From Sipunculus nudus (Eukaryota > Annelida > Sipuncula > Golfingiida > Sipunculidae): a stretch of DNA of 64,000 nt. The stretch covers positions 29,495,339 through 29,559,338 of the forward strand of contig CM049316.1 in NCBI GenBank assembly GCA_026874595.1, read 5' to 3'. Each line of letters begins with the position of its first letter. Position 1 is the stretch's first letter. Shown in pieces: positions 25,401-36,501 of this stretch. Made by a program: the position numbers and the translations under genes. The notes below the pieces were generated by a model. The model ran no database searches. It saw only the letters and a program-made list of their open reading frames with translations, and was not told the origin of the DNA.

Positions 25401-26716
25401 GTATACAAAAAATCATGGTGATCAATGCATTAGCTGTTCAGATACTGGAGCTTTTGTATCAAATTTTTAATTATTATTGGGGTACTTCTGAGCCCCATAG
25501 CTCGGAGGATATGGGTAACAGGGACCTAATTTCAGGTTTCCAAGGAGATTTTTCATGGACCTACCTGGATGTCAAGTTAGAAGTATCTAGGTCCAGTGGT
25601 TATGATTTGTGCCCTGTTAACGGACAGACAGATGGACAGACAGACGGAGACAAACAAAGAGTGATCGCTATTGCTCAGATGACTCTCAGTCAGCTGAGCT
25701 AAAAACTTTGTTCCAGACTATAAGATGAAAAGACTAATTCTATTTAATTTACATTCTGGCACTGTGAATATACAAAGAGCAAAACGATCATACTGCAGTC
25801 AAATATTTACACTGGGCATCAAATGAATTATACAAGGCATGTAAGACCAGTTAAGCATACCTGAAATTTGCAGATTTATTCACCCTCAACGTCAAAATTG
25901 AATACTGAACCCAAATTTCCACGACTTTCAAGGCCTTAAATTTTATGTTTTATGACTATCCAGGTTTTCAAGGACCAGCAGAAACCAAGGATTTCTTGAT
26001 CTTAAATAAGTGATGAACAGCAATACAGCAGCTTAAGAGACACATGAATTGAAATCCTTGATATTCCTTTTTATTCAGTAAGTTTTAATAATGTTTCTGA
26101 TATTAATATGTTATTTCCAAATTTCCATGACTTTCAAGGCCTTAAATTTTATGTTTTATGACTATCCAGGTTTTCAAGGACCAGCAGAAACCAAGGATAT
26201 TCCTTTTTATTCAGTAAGTTTTAATAATGTTTCTGATATTAATATGTTATCTGTTCACAGGGAAACATCATTTGTTATCGCCCAACTGTGAATAAAACTT
26301 TTCTATCAAATTTTGCTGATTCTCTTTTACTAACAAAATTGAAAAAAAAAATATTGATAACAAATCCCCAAAAACTGGGTGAATAATAAATATGAAAATG
26401 AATCCAATTAGCCAGCCCTTAAGACTAATGTAGCATGTCTGAGGGAATGAATCCAAGTTTTTCAAAGACCCTCAGTTCTGTAAATCATTCATTCTTTATT
26501 CTAAACATCATGTTTATTCACTTAAAATTAATATACTGGCAACACTGTCCCTTTTCCTCCGAAAAACATTTCACCAAGCCAAATCAGCAGGCAACTTTAG
26601 ATTTACAAACTACACTTTGAAGAAGTTGTCTCACCTTTAAATTCCTTGAGTGGACCTCGACCAGAAAATAGAAGCACATTATCACCAGATTCAGAGGTCT
26701 CGTAATTGACAGTCAT
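19292..26716 (-). CDS. TMEM170: TMEM170 family membrane protein, three coding exons
   Basis: Exons 26716-26635, 21168-20998 and 19422-19292 join with GT-AG introns and consistent phase into a 127-residue protein, close to the family's usual 130-145. After an acidic N terminus (1-28), a hydrophobic segment starts MWLWVFLWALFSSVLVHVV (29-47), the family signature. Next come the basic loop GRLRRHKLARF and a second hydrophobic segment (PVFILVMGFVSPLTG). The stretch TSAAIAGVYWASG and the C terminus ending SFTRILATL are diagnostic. Vertebrate TMEM170A is an ER/nuclear-envelope membrane protein linked to ER sheet shape; that role is transferred by homology. The C-terminal GVGQT recalls TMEM170B, so A versus B is not settled. 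Introns are large (5.5 and 1.6 kb). The long one hosts a Helentron-like element, a hAT-like element and other repeats. Confidence 0.93.
19611..19862 (+). repeat. tRNA-derived SINE-like sequence
   Basis: The head resembles a tRNA: an A-box-like TGGTTGAGTGGT and a B-box-like GGTGTGATTCTAGC about 45 bp later. The body 'gttcaaggacagtgggt...cctcctgtttcctccac' and 'gagtgccaccatccaag...catggagag' recurs near 20790-20935. It lies in TMEM170 intron 2. Confidence 0.6.
20740..20935 (+). repeat. Second SINE-like copy
   Basis: A B-box-like AGGTTCGATCCCC at about 20799-20811 is followed by 'gcctgttcaaggttggtggt', 'ctccgggttcctccatcc' and 'atgtcaccatccaggccatggagag', parallel to the 19611 copy. The A box is eroded. 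Confidence 0.6.
20998..21168 (-). CDS. TMEM170: TMEM170 coding exon 2
   Basis: The acceptor is TGTATTACAG, ending at 21169. The first bases AC complete a GAC codon from exon 1. The exon encodes MWLWVFLWALFSSVLVHVVA onward through the second hydrophobic segment to ...LTGGTVT plus one base. The donor GTAAGT starts at 20997. Length 171 bp. Confidence 0.96.
21450..21845 (+). repeat. Direct tandem pair of a dispersed repeat (about 185 bp each)
   Basis: Copies at 21473-21658 and 21659-21836 both read 'ggtcaatgtaagcacccc', 'tggaaatgaaatata', 'gactttggttccatttctg' and 'caagacctggtttagaatt'. A diverged single copy lies at 12107-12380. A poly-G run precedes the first copy. Confidence 0.85.
22716..23561 (+). 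mobile_element. 846-bp hAT-like element with 8-bp target duplication
   Basis: The ends CAGGGTTGGGG and CCCCAACCCTG are perfect inverted repeats. The flanks ATAAATAC (22708-22715) and ATAAACAC (23562-23569) match at 7 of 8 bases, as expected for hAT target duplications. Both ends carry arrays of GTACCT/AGGTAC (for example CTGTACCTGTACCTAGGTAC). The centre (23040-23275) has about three units built on 'tacttggtgcacttaatg' and 'tttgtgaa...gtatgg'. It interrupts a 336-bp array unit. No transposase frame is present. Confidence 0.85.
23829..25345 (-). mobile_element. Family C repeat element nested in A3
   Basis: The left edge 'gtgtcggaacaacacaaatg' precedes an inverted hairpin TGCCCCCGCCTGGGGCA. 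The right edge has 'ccactttgtggcgggggcata'. Inside is a tandem array of about 180 bp, roughly five units, each with 'gtcaaaagtaggtcaac', 'cgaactcgatctgtaa' and 'aggccagtatctgc'. A region at 24240-24800 carries an exact GGTGGCGCCACC box. A stretch of GACGGACAGAC repeats lies at 24810-24833. Flanking sequence on both sides belongs to the family A array. Confidence 0.6.
25914..26252 (+). repeat. Local direct duplication, second copy lacking a middle part
   Basis: The block 'ctttcaaggccttaaatttt...aggaccagcagaaaccaagga' occurs at about 25922-25995 and 26131-26198. The block 'tattcctttttattcagtaa...gatattaatatgttat' occurs at about 26060-26113 and 26199-26250. In the second copy the two blocks abut directly. 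In the first they are separated by about 65 bp. Confidence 0.85.
26635..26716 (-). CDS. TMEM170: TMEM170 coding exon 1 (initiator)
   Basis: ATG at 26716-26714, followed by TVNYETSESGDNVLLFSGRG and PLKEFK plus one base. The donor GTGAGA starts at 26634. An in-frame TGA lies upstream in the same exon (26752-26750) with no other in-frame ATG after it, which fixes the start. A separate ATG (about 26745) opens an 8-codon upstream frame ending in TGA. The exon's own acceptor (poly-T then CAG) ends at 26761, so at least one 5' non-coding exon lies further upstream. Confidence 0.93.
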
Positions 26717-26761
26717 TCTCAGCCGATACCACAAACTTTCTGCATGACTTCAAGGGTATTC

Positions 26762-27401
26762 TGAAAAAAAAAAACAGCAACATTTTCTTATTTTTACAAA
26801 ATGTTTAAAAAATAATCAGAGGGAGTAAAATGAGTCAGTGTTGTTACATTTTGTTTAAACTGACAGCACACCGGCCCAGCACCCTGTGTGCATAGGCCCA
26901 TGTATCCATGGTGTAAGCAAAAAAATGCCAAAATATAGCAACACTGGCTGCAGGATGGTCCTCCCTGGGGTGGTATCTATTTCGGTAGATGGACGTTTCA
27001 GACATGGAAGTTCTCGACTAGGACATTCCAGACTAGGACATTCCAGATGAACTTATCGGACAGGCCTTTTGCAAGGGAGGATGTTTTGGAAAGATAAATT
27101 TTTTACCTGAAAATGACCTTTAGTCACTATAATTTTTAGTGTATCCATGTGCCCATATGTTTAATGTTGTCTGAAATGTCCTACATTCATGTATTTTGCT
27201 GGTGAAGGGAACATGACTACAAAAAAATAAATGTCATAAATGGTCAAGAGGGAGTGTGATAAACCTATTGTTTAATAAGCGACTACATCCCCACATTAAA
27301 TTTAGCTGTTCAAATACAAATGATTCTCCAGTTACATGACAGTTACAACACCTCTGCATATATATACAGGATATGAATTTTGATTCGACATTGCTTACAG
27401 G
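26762..27401. other. TMEM170 5' intron sequence with one dispersed repeat
   Basis: The repeat at about 26838-26960 ('actgacagcaca...gcccagcaccc...gcaacactggctgc') resembles the left flank of the long-TIR element at 41275-41390. Nothing else was recognised. Confidence 0.5.
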
Positions 27402-30400
27402 AACAAGTGGCCCATGGGCAATGACCCGCAGCTAATTTTGATTGGGTGCTCATGTTTTTTTATTAATGTTATATACTGTCTGTGAGAAGTGCCTATGGCT
27501 AAGGTTACAATGTCATGTTAGAAGAGTCTAGGGCTATTGGATACAATTTGTGCCTCGTCTTTCTGGGTTGCCAAATCCATTTTTCAGCCCATAGGTCACA
27601 CAATATAGGTCACCATGACCTAATTTCAGGTTTCCACAATCAATTGACTAGGACCTTCCTGGATTTTATGTTAAAAGATTCTAGGCCTTATGGATACAAT
27701 TTGAGCCCTGTCTGACTGTCAGGGTGCTTATATGACATCTTTTCTGATAGGTTGCAAAATATAGGTCATGGTGACCTAATTTCAGTTTTCCAAGGACAAT
27801 GACCAAGGGCATCTCAGAATGTTATATTAGAAGATTCTAGGCCTAACAGATACAATGTGTGCCATGACTGACTGTCTGGGTGTCTATGTGACTTCTTTTC
27901 CTAAAAGGTCACAAAATATAGGTCATGGTGACCTAAATTCAGTTTTCCAAAGACATTTGCCACGGACGTGTCAGAATGTTACATTAGAAGATTTTAGGCT
28001 TAACAAATACAATATGTGCCCTGCCTGACTTTCTGGGTGCTCAAAATCCTGTTTTCGGCCTGTAGGTCACAAAATATAGGTCACCATGACCAAATTTCAG
28101 GTTTCCTAGATTTGCCTAGGACCTCCCATGATGTTGCATTAGAATATTCTAACTGTATGATTTGTGCCGATCTAACATTCAGGAGTCTCAAAATCAGGTT
28201 TTTGTCTTGTAGGTAAAACAAGGGACCTATGGGTCACTGTGCTCAGCTGAAGTTGACCTTGAAGGTAAAAATATAAAATAATATCAAATGGAGATCAAGT
28301 GTAAGAGGAAGAGGTAATAAAGGCCATGGTTGGTTTATATGATTGGTTTGTATTGATTAGCAAGAAATTGTTGCAAATAATATTTTGTGACCTGACCATG
28401 TGTTTCCTAATGTTGAAACTGAAGCATGTGAGCAGTTTGTGAACAAATGATCTGTACTATTACCATGATTAACTATTGACATTTCAGTAGTTTACAAATT
28501 TGTTTAATTGAATCTATTTTTTGGTATAATATATATTATTAATTATATACGTATTTTTTTATGAAATGTATACAGATGAAATATAACTAATTAACAACAT
28601 AAAACAGGGCAAACAAAGCCTGTTCTCAAATTCTGCTGTGGCAGGAAAATTATGAACCAATGTTTGTATTAAATCCTAATTTTTTTATCACATCAATTTT
28701 TTTTTTAATTAAGTTTATATTTCTATACATTTCCAATAAAACAGATACATCTGAATATAAAAGTTGATTCATAATTCTCAACTGCATCATCATAAATCTC
28801 AATCTTGTCATATAACACCACACCATGCATACAAATGTTTATTTATTTTTTACCACAAAAATATATCTTTTAAATCTGCAAAACAATAAATATCTAAAAA
28901 TACTTGATTTAGATTTCACAATTTTGCGGGGTTTGCAGGGGGGGGGGGGGGGGATTGGGGTGGTGATATTAGAATAACTGTACACCTGTCACAGCAGGGG
29001 GTCTCCCCCAGTGACTGTAACAAATCAGAAACCTTGGCAAAGCCCGACTTCCAGTGACCTGGAGTTGGACCCTGCATCTGTAATCTGTTATCAAAGCAAA
29101 TGACTACAGTAGAGCCTCAAGAAAATAAATCAATAACTAGCTTAATTTTCAAGCTTTTATTTTCAAATTTCAGATTTAAACAAATTAAATATTTATGTTT
29201 ACATGCTGTGAACATTAAATCAATGGTACATACAGGAGAAAAATGTGCCATGGTCAAAGTTGGGCTAAATTTAAGGTACTGATTTTATTTTAATGCTAAT
29301 AACTTAAAAAATTTACAAAATTCAGATCTAATTTTGGGTAAACAATTGAAATCTTAATTAAACATAGTTATATACTTGGGAAAATAGACTCTAATTTCAA
29401 AATTATTCATGTTAAGTGAGTAAATATTTTTCGTGATTTTTTACAAAGTCTATTATGTTTAGGCCCATAACTTAAAGAATTTATACTTAACAGACTTAAT
29501 TCCTGGCATGTACATAGGAACTATATAGAAGAATATTTATGGTAAATATGAGGAAAAACAGATGAGTGGTTTTGATATTAGGCAGTCCTGAAGAGTGAAA
29601 ATAGGTTTTTAATAAAAATTTGAGGTTTTTCCTTAATTTCTCAAAGGAACGAAGTCGCAAAGACCCAGTTTTCGGCTTGGTAGGGGATCTTGGGGACATC
29701 TAACATTATGCTGAATTTTGGATTCCTAAGTCTTACGGTTTCAAAACGTGCCACATCTACGGACCGACGGACAGACGGACGGACGACGGACAATGGACCA
29801 CGACTATAGCTCAGATGACTTATAGTCAGCTGAGCTAAAAATGTAGGTCACCATGACCAAATTTCAGATTTCTAAGGAGATTTGATGTAGCATTAGAAGA
29901 TTCTAGGCCTGACAGATTTTGTCACCATCTGACATTCAGGGTGTTCATAAAACATCTTTTTCCTATAAGTCACAGAACACAGGTCACAGTTTCCTAATTT
30001 CAGGTTTCTAAGGACATTTGCCTAGGACCTCCCTTAATATCATGTTGGAAGATTCTAGGCCTAATGGATACTATTTGTGCCCAATCTGACTGTCTGGGTG
30101 CTCACAATCATGTTTTCTGCCTGTAGGTCACAAAATATAGGTCACCATGACCTAATTTCAGGTTTCCATGGAGATTTGCCTAGAAACCCCCAGGATATTG
30201 AGTGAGAAGATTCTAGGCCTCACATATATGATTTCTCCCCATCTGACATTCAGGGTGCTCAAAATCATGTTTTCCACCTGTGGGTTACAAAATATAGGTC
30301 ACCATGACCTGATTTCAGGTTTCCAAGGAGATTTGCATAGGACCTTCCTAAATGTCACGTTGGAGGATTCTAGGCCCTATCGATTCAATTTGTGCCCAGT

Positions 30401-30978
30401 CTGACTGTCTGATGCTAAAAAAACCTTGTTTTCTGCCTGAAGGTCATAAATTATGGGTCACCATAACCAAATTTCAGGTTTCCAAGGAGGTTTGCCAAGA
30501 AATTCCAGGGATATTGTGTTAGAAGATTCTAGGCCTCACAGATATGATCTGTCCCAATCTGACATTCAGGATGCTCATATGACATCTTTTTCCCTATAGG
30601 TGGCAGAATATAGGTCACAGTGACCTAGTTCCAGTTTTCCAAGGACAATTGCCTAGGATATCCCAAAATGTCAGGTTAGAGGTTTCTAGGCCTAATGGAT
30701 ACAATTTGTGCCCCGCCTGACTGTCGGTGTGCTCGAAATCATGTTTCCGGCACGTCGGTCACAAAATATGTCACCATGACCTAATTTCGGGTTTCCAAGG
30801 AGATTTTTTATCCAGGACCTCCCTGAATGTACAGTTAGAAGTTTCTAGGTCTAATGGTTACGATTTGTGCCTTGATAATGGACAGACTGCTGGACAGCTG
30901 GACCGCCTGACAACCAGATGGACGCCTGACAAAGGGTGATCACTAGAGCTCAGATGACTTACAGTCAGCTGAGCTAAA
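27402..30978 (-). mobile_element. Family A element (copy A4) with a 157-bp array
   Basis: On the minus strand the 5' end TTTTAGCTCAGCTGACTGTA is near 30978-30959, followed by TTGTCAGGCG/GTCCAGC-type repeats. The 3' end is at 27402-27432 and is degenerate (GGGTCA...CTTGTT). The centre is a tandem of about 157 bp: 'ggtcaccatgacctaatttcagg' recurs near 27609, 27766, 27921 and 28079, then near 29850 and about six more times to 30790. The array is split by element A5. Non-coding. Confidence 0.6.
28213..29845 (-). mobile_element. Family A element (copy A5) nested in A4
   Basis: The minus-strand 5' end TTTTAGCTCAGCTGACTATA (29845-29826) and GTCCGTCCGTCTG tract are clear. The 3' end at 28213-28250 reads TTCAGCTGAGC, then ACAGTGACCC and CCTTGTTTT. 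Outside both ends the 157-bp array text ('cttgtaggt' / 'tgtaggtcaccatg') can be joined, which shows insertion into the array. Its body (29280-29750) is a different sequence, shared in inverted form with 48119-50195. Confidence 0.65.
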
Positions 30979-31609
30979 AACGAGGGACCTGTGGGTCACA
31001 GCTCACAGCTGAAATTCATTCTGAGAATGTTTGTATAAAATCCTTGTGGTTGTGTAGACTGTGCTCTTGTGTAGACTGGACTACATGAAAGACGCAGGAG
31101 CCTCTCATTAATAGAAACATGTATTTGTGAAAGTTTCAGTGTTTCAGCTAAGTGACTGTAATATGCATGTAATATATCCACTGGGAACAAACAAAACCCA
31201 GCAAATTATAGAATAATGGACATGAACTGAGACATAAAAATATACACATTCAAGTTATTAACTGAAATAAAATGCTGTTATATAACTGAAATTTTCCAAT
31301 TTCAAATGGGCATAAAATAAATTTGATAAGCAAGTAAAACACAAGTCAATCAGGTATACATTGCATATGCACTGTGTAATTTACGAAACTTGTAGCCTGA
31401 AACCATTTAATGATTCTATAATGGAAAAATATTGTTTTTAGCATATATCCATTTTTTGGCATGAATAGTTTTTACCATATTCAATTTTTTTTTAAATTTA
31501 CAAATTTTAAAATTTGAATAATAGAAAAATTCTGAAAATACAAGTTAATTCAGAATTGTAAGTTGCATCATTATTTATCCTTAGTGTGGCTCACATCAGG
31601 TTCAACAAG

Positions 31610-31845
31610 AATACGGATAGTCGACAAGCCACTACAGTCATCCGCCGAAATCAGAATGGTACAGGTGAAGTGAGGCATGGATCAAGTGGTAAGGGTAAAT
31701 TAAGCGAGATGTGTTGGATATTCGCTAGGATGTCTGTCAGGTAAACATTGCTGAATAGGATGCCACCTGCCATTTGAACAAGAAAACTATCTGAGATGTA
31801 TACACATGATAAATTTCAGGCGGATCAGTCAAACCACTGCTGAGA
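31610..31845 (-). repeat. Family D fragment
   Basis: 'gaatacggatagtcgacaag', 'cgccgaaatcagaatgg' and 'gtgaagtgaggcatggat' match 15205-15530 and, inverted, 45200-45315. The stretch before it (30979-31609) holds a second family A 3'-end motif near 30977-31010 and no gene. Confidence 0.5.
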
Positions 31846-31849
31846 ATCT

Positions 31850-32168
31850 TGTCGAATAATTGGGTTAATATCATCCTAGCATTATCGCTGCTGTGTCCTT
31901 GAAAAATGTTACAAGGTCATCTGTGTTCCCACATGACCTAGGTTGCAGGTTTTGCGACTGTACCTCAAATTCTTATCGAGTTATTGCGTTAACTCCATTT
32001 TAGCATTATTGCTGATGTGACCATGAAAAATGCTTCAAGGTCATCCGTATTCTTACTTGACCTAGTGCTTGATAAAGTGCATCAATGGTGTAAGTTTTTG
32101 TGATTGTACCTCAAATTCTTTTCGAGTTATTGCATTGACATCATTTTAGCAGTTATTGCATTGACATC
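31850..32168 (+). repeat. Tandem of about 130 bp, interrupted copy
   Basis: Units contain 'attcttatcgagttattgcg', 'ccattttagcattattgctg' and 'ctgtgacc'. The array continues at 34403 ('ttaacgttatcactgctgtgacc') after element A2. It is the inverse of the 35140-36100 array. Confidence 0.6.
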
Positions 32169-34402
32169 ATTAGCTCAGCTGACTTTCAGTCATGTTGAGC
32201 TATAGCGATCACTCTTTGTCCGTCGTCCATCTGTCTGTCTGTCTGTTCATTAACCAGGCACAAATCGTAACCGCTGGACCTAGAATCTTGTAACTTGACA
32301 TTCTGAGAAGTCCATAAAAAATCTCCTTGAAAACCAGAAATTAGGTCTCTGTTACCCATATCCTTTGAGCTATGGGGCCCCAAAGTACCCAGCCAGAATA
32401 GTGAATACAAAAAGCCAGAATACAAAAACTTCAATATCTCATTAACTACATCACTGATTGTCATGATTTTTGTCATACTTATTGATCATGAGATGTTCCA
32501 TCAATTCCTGCAGACTGGTGGCACCACCTGTATTTTTCGATTTTTTACGATTTTTTTCTCTATTTTTGAGACTTTTAAAAATGTGGACATCTGTTAAAAG
32601 GGCACAAATTGTAAAGACTGGACCTAGAATCTTCATTCTTGACATTCTGAGAGACCTATGAAAAGTCTCCATGGAAACCAGAAATTAGGTCTCTGTTACC
32701 CATATCCTTTGAGCTATGGGGCCCCAAAGTACCCCCCGGAATAGTGCAAAATTTCATACAAATACTTCAATATCTCATTAACTACATCACTGATGGTCAT
32801 GATTTTTGGCATAAATATCGAGCATGAGATGTTTCATCAGTTTCTGCAGACTGGTGGTGCCACCTGTATTTTTCGATTTTTTACGAACTGTTTTCTCTAT
32901 TTTTGAGACCTTTAAAAATGTGGACACCTGTTAACAGGGCACAAATCGTAAAGACTGGACCTAGAATCTTCATTCTTGACATTCCAAGAGGCCTATGAAA
33001 AACCTCCAAGGAAATCAGAAATTAGGTCTCTGATACCCATATCCTTCGAGCTATGGGGCCCAAAAGTACCCCCCCAGAATAGTCAAAAATTTCATAAAAA
33101 AACTTCAATATCTGATTAACTACATCACTGATGGTCATGATTTTTGCATACATATTGATCATGAAATGTTTCATCAGTTTCTGGAGACTGGTGGCACCAC
33201 CTGTATTTTTCAAATTTTTACAATTTTTTTTTTCTCTATTTTTGAGACCTTTAAGGATGTAGTAATCTGTCAACAGGATTCAAATTGTAATGACTGGACC
33301 TAGAATCTTCATGCTTGACACACAGGGACACCCATGAAAAGACTCCATGGTAACCTGGAATTAGGTCTCTGCTACCCATATTCTTTGAGATATGGTACTC
33401 CAAAGTAAAGCTCAGAATAATGGAAAATTTGATACAAAAGCTGAAATTATCTGAACAACTAATGCAGAGATCACCGTAATTGTTTGCATATATATTAATC
33501 ATGGAGTGTTTCATCAGTTTCTGCAGCCTGGGTGCACCACCTCTATTTTTTTCGATTTTTTACGAATTTTTGTCTCTATTTTTGAGACTTTTAAAAATGT
33601 GGACACCTGTTAACAGGGCACAAATCGTAAAGACTGGACCTAGAATCTTCATTCTTGACATTCCAAGAGGCCTATGAAAAACCTCCAAGGAAATCAGAAA
33701 TTAGGTCTCTGATACCCATATCCTTCGAGCTATGGGGCCCCAAAGTACCCCCCAGAATAGTGAAAAATTTCATACAAAAACTTCAATATCTCAATAACTA
33801 CATCACTGATGGTCATGATTTTTGGCATACATATTGATCCTGAGATGTTTCATCAGTTTCTGCAGATTCGTGGCGCCATCTGTATTTTTCGATTTTTTAC
33901 TAATTTTTTTCTCTATTTTTGAGACATTTAAAGATATGAACTTCTCTTAACAGGGCAGAAATCATAACAACTGGACCTAGAATCTTCATTCTATACACAC
34001 AGGGAGACCCATAAAAAAATCACCATGGAAACCTGAAATTAGGTCTCTGTTACCCATATCCTCCAAGCTATAGGACTCCAAAGTATCCCTCAGAATAATG
34101 GAAAATTTGATACAAAAGCTGAAGTATCTGAACAACTAATCCAGAGACCATCATGCTTCTTTGCATGGATATTGACCATTAAGTGTTTTTATTAGTTTCT
34201 GCAGATTGTGGAGCCACCTGTATTTTTTTTTAATTTTCTTCTCAATTTTTTAGATATATTAATACAGACACAATCTCAGCCTGTTTGTTAATCTGTTTGG
34301 TGCTTCAGTTGAATGGTTATATACTACCATTCAGATGATAAAATTTCCTTTGGCAAATCTCTTCCCAGTCAGCTGAGCGTCATGACCCATGGGTCAATTG
34401 TT
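32169..34402 (+). mobile_element. Family A element (copy A2)
   Basis: The 5' end ATTAGCTCAGCTGACTTT is at 32169, followed by 'gagctatagcgatcactctttg' and (GTCTGTCT)n. The 3' end at 34368-34402 is CAGTCAGCTGAGCG, the palindrome TGACCCATGGGTCA and ATTGTT. The centre is the 336-bp array in six copies (markers near 32369, 32713, 33050, 33389, 33729 and 34067). It is the sister of A1 but lacks the family D insertion. It sits in a 130-bp tandem unit whose halves flank it. Confidence 0.7.
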
Positions 34403-34713
34403 TTAACGTTATCACTGCTGTGACCTGATTATAGGTCGTGCCACCTGTGCGGTGAGGAAAGGTCAGAGGTCAATCAATAATGAGGGTGCAACCGTGCAAC
34501 AGTTCAAATGTGACCCGCTTATAATTCTGAGTTTCGTAAAATTCTGTAGAGTGGTTATGGAGTTCTTCAGAAACCTATGCAGCTGCAGCAGAGGTGGCCG
34601 GATGAAAAGATATTATTTGCAAAACTCTGTTTTGGCAGATACAATTATGCATACATATATATAATCACAAAATGTTTAAACTGAATCCAATTTTTTTTTA
34701 GGAAAATATCACT

Positions 34714-35098
34714 TACACAAGGGACCCATGGGTCATGGCTCTCAGCTGATTTTTTTTTAATTTTGCAAATATAAAATATAGCTGAAATTATTAAAATTTT
34801 AAGTTAAACAAGTGCAAAATATACTTATATCATTTTTTTAAACATAAATTGGCACTTGAAAAGCTAAGAAGAAATGGCTCTGCTACCTGGTGATAATAAA
34901 ATACTAAATATGTTTGCCAAACTAATACTGAACACTTTAATGGACTATTTTAAAGATACAGCCTTTCATGATCAAATATTTCAAGAAGTATTGGTATTTC
35001 AGCTATGTGACAGTAATATGTGCATAAATAACCAGTCCACAGAGAATGTATTAACCCCTGTCAATTATAGAATAAGGAAGAAAGTAGAAGTCAGCTGA
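34714..35098 (-). repeat. Family A 3'-end fragment and adjoining sequence
   Basis: 'acaagggacccatgggtcat' followed by 'ctcagctga' marks a family A 3' end in minus orientation. No matching 5' end was found nearby. A 74-codon open frame at 34874-35098 has no recognisable domain. Confidence 0.45.
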
Positions 35099-35139
35099 AG
35101 TATATCAATCTATATATTAATAGTGCAACACGACTTGTG

Positions 35140-36105
35140 TGTTTTTCGTATCTCATTTGATACCACCGTACAGATTGCCTTGATTTTCAACCTACACATG
35201 CTCAGGGTTTGTCCCAAGATGTTCCATCCACCTTATTTTGCAATATTTGCATAACAAAGGCTAGGTCAAGTCCGAACATGGATGACCTTGACACATTTAT
35301 AAGGTCATAGCGGCAAAAATGCTGATATGATGTTAATGCAAATAACTAGAAAAAAATTTGAGATACAGTCACCAAACTTGCAGCATTGACAAACCTTATC
35401 AAGAGCTATTGCAGCATTTTTAAAGGTCACAGTGGCAAAAATGCTAAAACGATGTTAACACAAAGAATTTGTGGTACAGTCACCAAACTTGCAGCATTGA
35501 TGAACCTTATAAAAGGCTAGATGAAGTTCGAACATAGATGATCTTGACGCATATTCCAAGGTCACAGTGGTGACAATGCTGAAATGATGTTAACACAATA
35601 ACTCAAAAAGAATTTGAGGCACAGTCACCAAGCTTGCAGCATTGATGGATCTTATCAAGGGCTAGATCAAGTTCGAACATGGATGACCTTTATGTATTTT
35701 TCAAGGTCACAGCGGTGATAATCCTAAAATGATGTGAATGCAACAACTTTAAAAGAATTTCAGGTACAGTCACCAAACCAGCAGAATTGATGCATTTTTT
35801 CAAGGGCCAGTCACGTCCAAAGATGGATGACTTTGAAGCATTTTTCAAGATCACAGCAGCGATAATGCTAAAATGATGTTAATGCAATAACTCCAAAAGA
35901 ATTTGAGGCCAGTCACTAAACTTGCTGCATTGATGCACTTTATCAAGGGCTAGTTATAGTTTTAACATGAATGACCTTCACACATTTTTCAAGGTCACAG
36001 GATAATGCTAAAATGATGTTAACGCAATAACTCGAAAAGAATTCCTGGTAAAGTCACCAAACTAGCAGGATTAATGAACCTTATCAAATTACGAAGACAA
36101 ATTGC
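35140..36105 (+). repeat. Tandem array, about 130-150-bp unit, roughly seven copies
   Basis: The units share 'cacagtcaccaaacttgcagcattgatg', 'tttatcaagggctag', 'gttcgaacatggatgacctt' and 'aaggtcacagcggtgataatgctaaaatgatgtta'. One further unit lies at 63725-63840. Non-coding. Confidence 0.8.
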
Positions 36106-36501
36106 TCAGGGGAAAACATTGGGCCAATCCCGGTTTCAAACCCATGTTGGTGGCACACAATTCTGGCATACCAACTGCTTCGCTAGAAAAGCAAGCTTCA
36201 CTAAGTAGACAGTTCTGTCCCCTTTTTGTGCACCCTGTTACACACCCCCTCTTAAGATTGTTCTACTCTCAGAACAAGACTAATTATCCCAGGAGTCACA
36301 CTTTGGTGAGCTTATTCCCTGGGCCACAAACTTTACCGTTATCCCGGATGAGCCCCCATTTTGCTACGAAATACAATTATAAGGTATTCACTCAATGTCT
36401 CCGTTTCAGTCAAATGTAACTGGTGAGAATCCAGGATATACAAGTTTCACAAATTTAAATAACGATCATAAGTACCGGGTTTTATGCATTAATTTATAAA
36501 A

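Larger units (their letters stand above)
22234..25704 (-). mobile_element. Family A element (copy A3) with two nested insertions
   Basis: On the minus strand the 5' end is TTTTAGCTCAGCTGACTGAG (25704-25685), followed by a GTCCGTCTGTC tract. The 3' end is at 22234-22266: CAGCTGAGCG, an eroded version of the palindrome and CTTGTT. Units of the 336-bp array remain at 25410-25600 and 22470-22710. They are split by a hAT-like element (22716-23561) and a family C element (23829-25345). It lies in TMEM170 intron 1. Confidence 0.65.
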
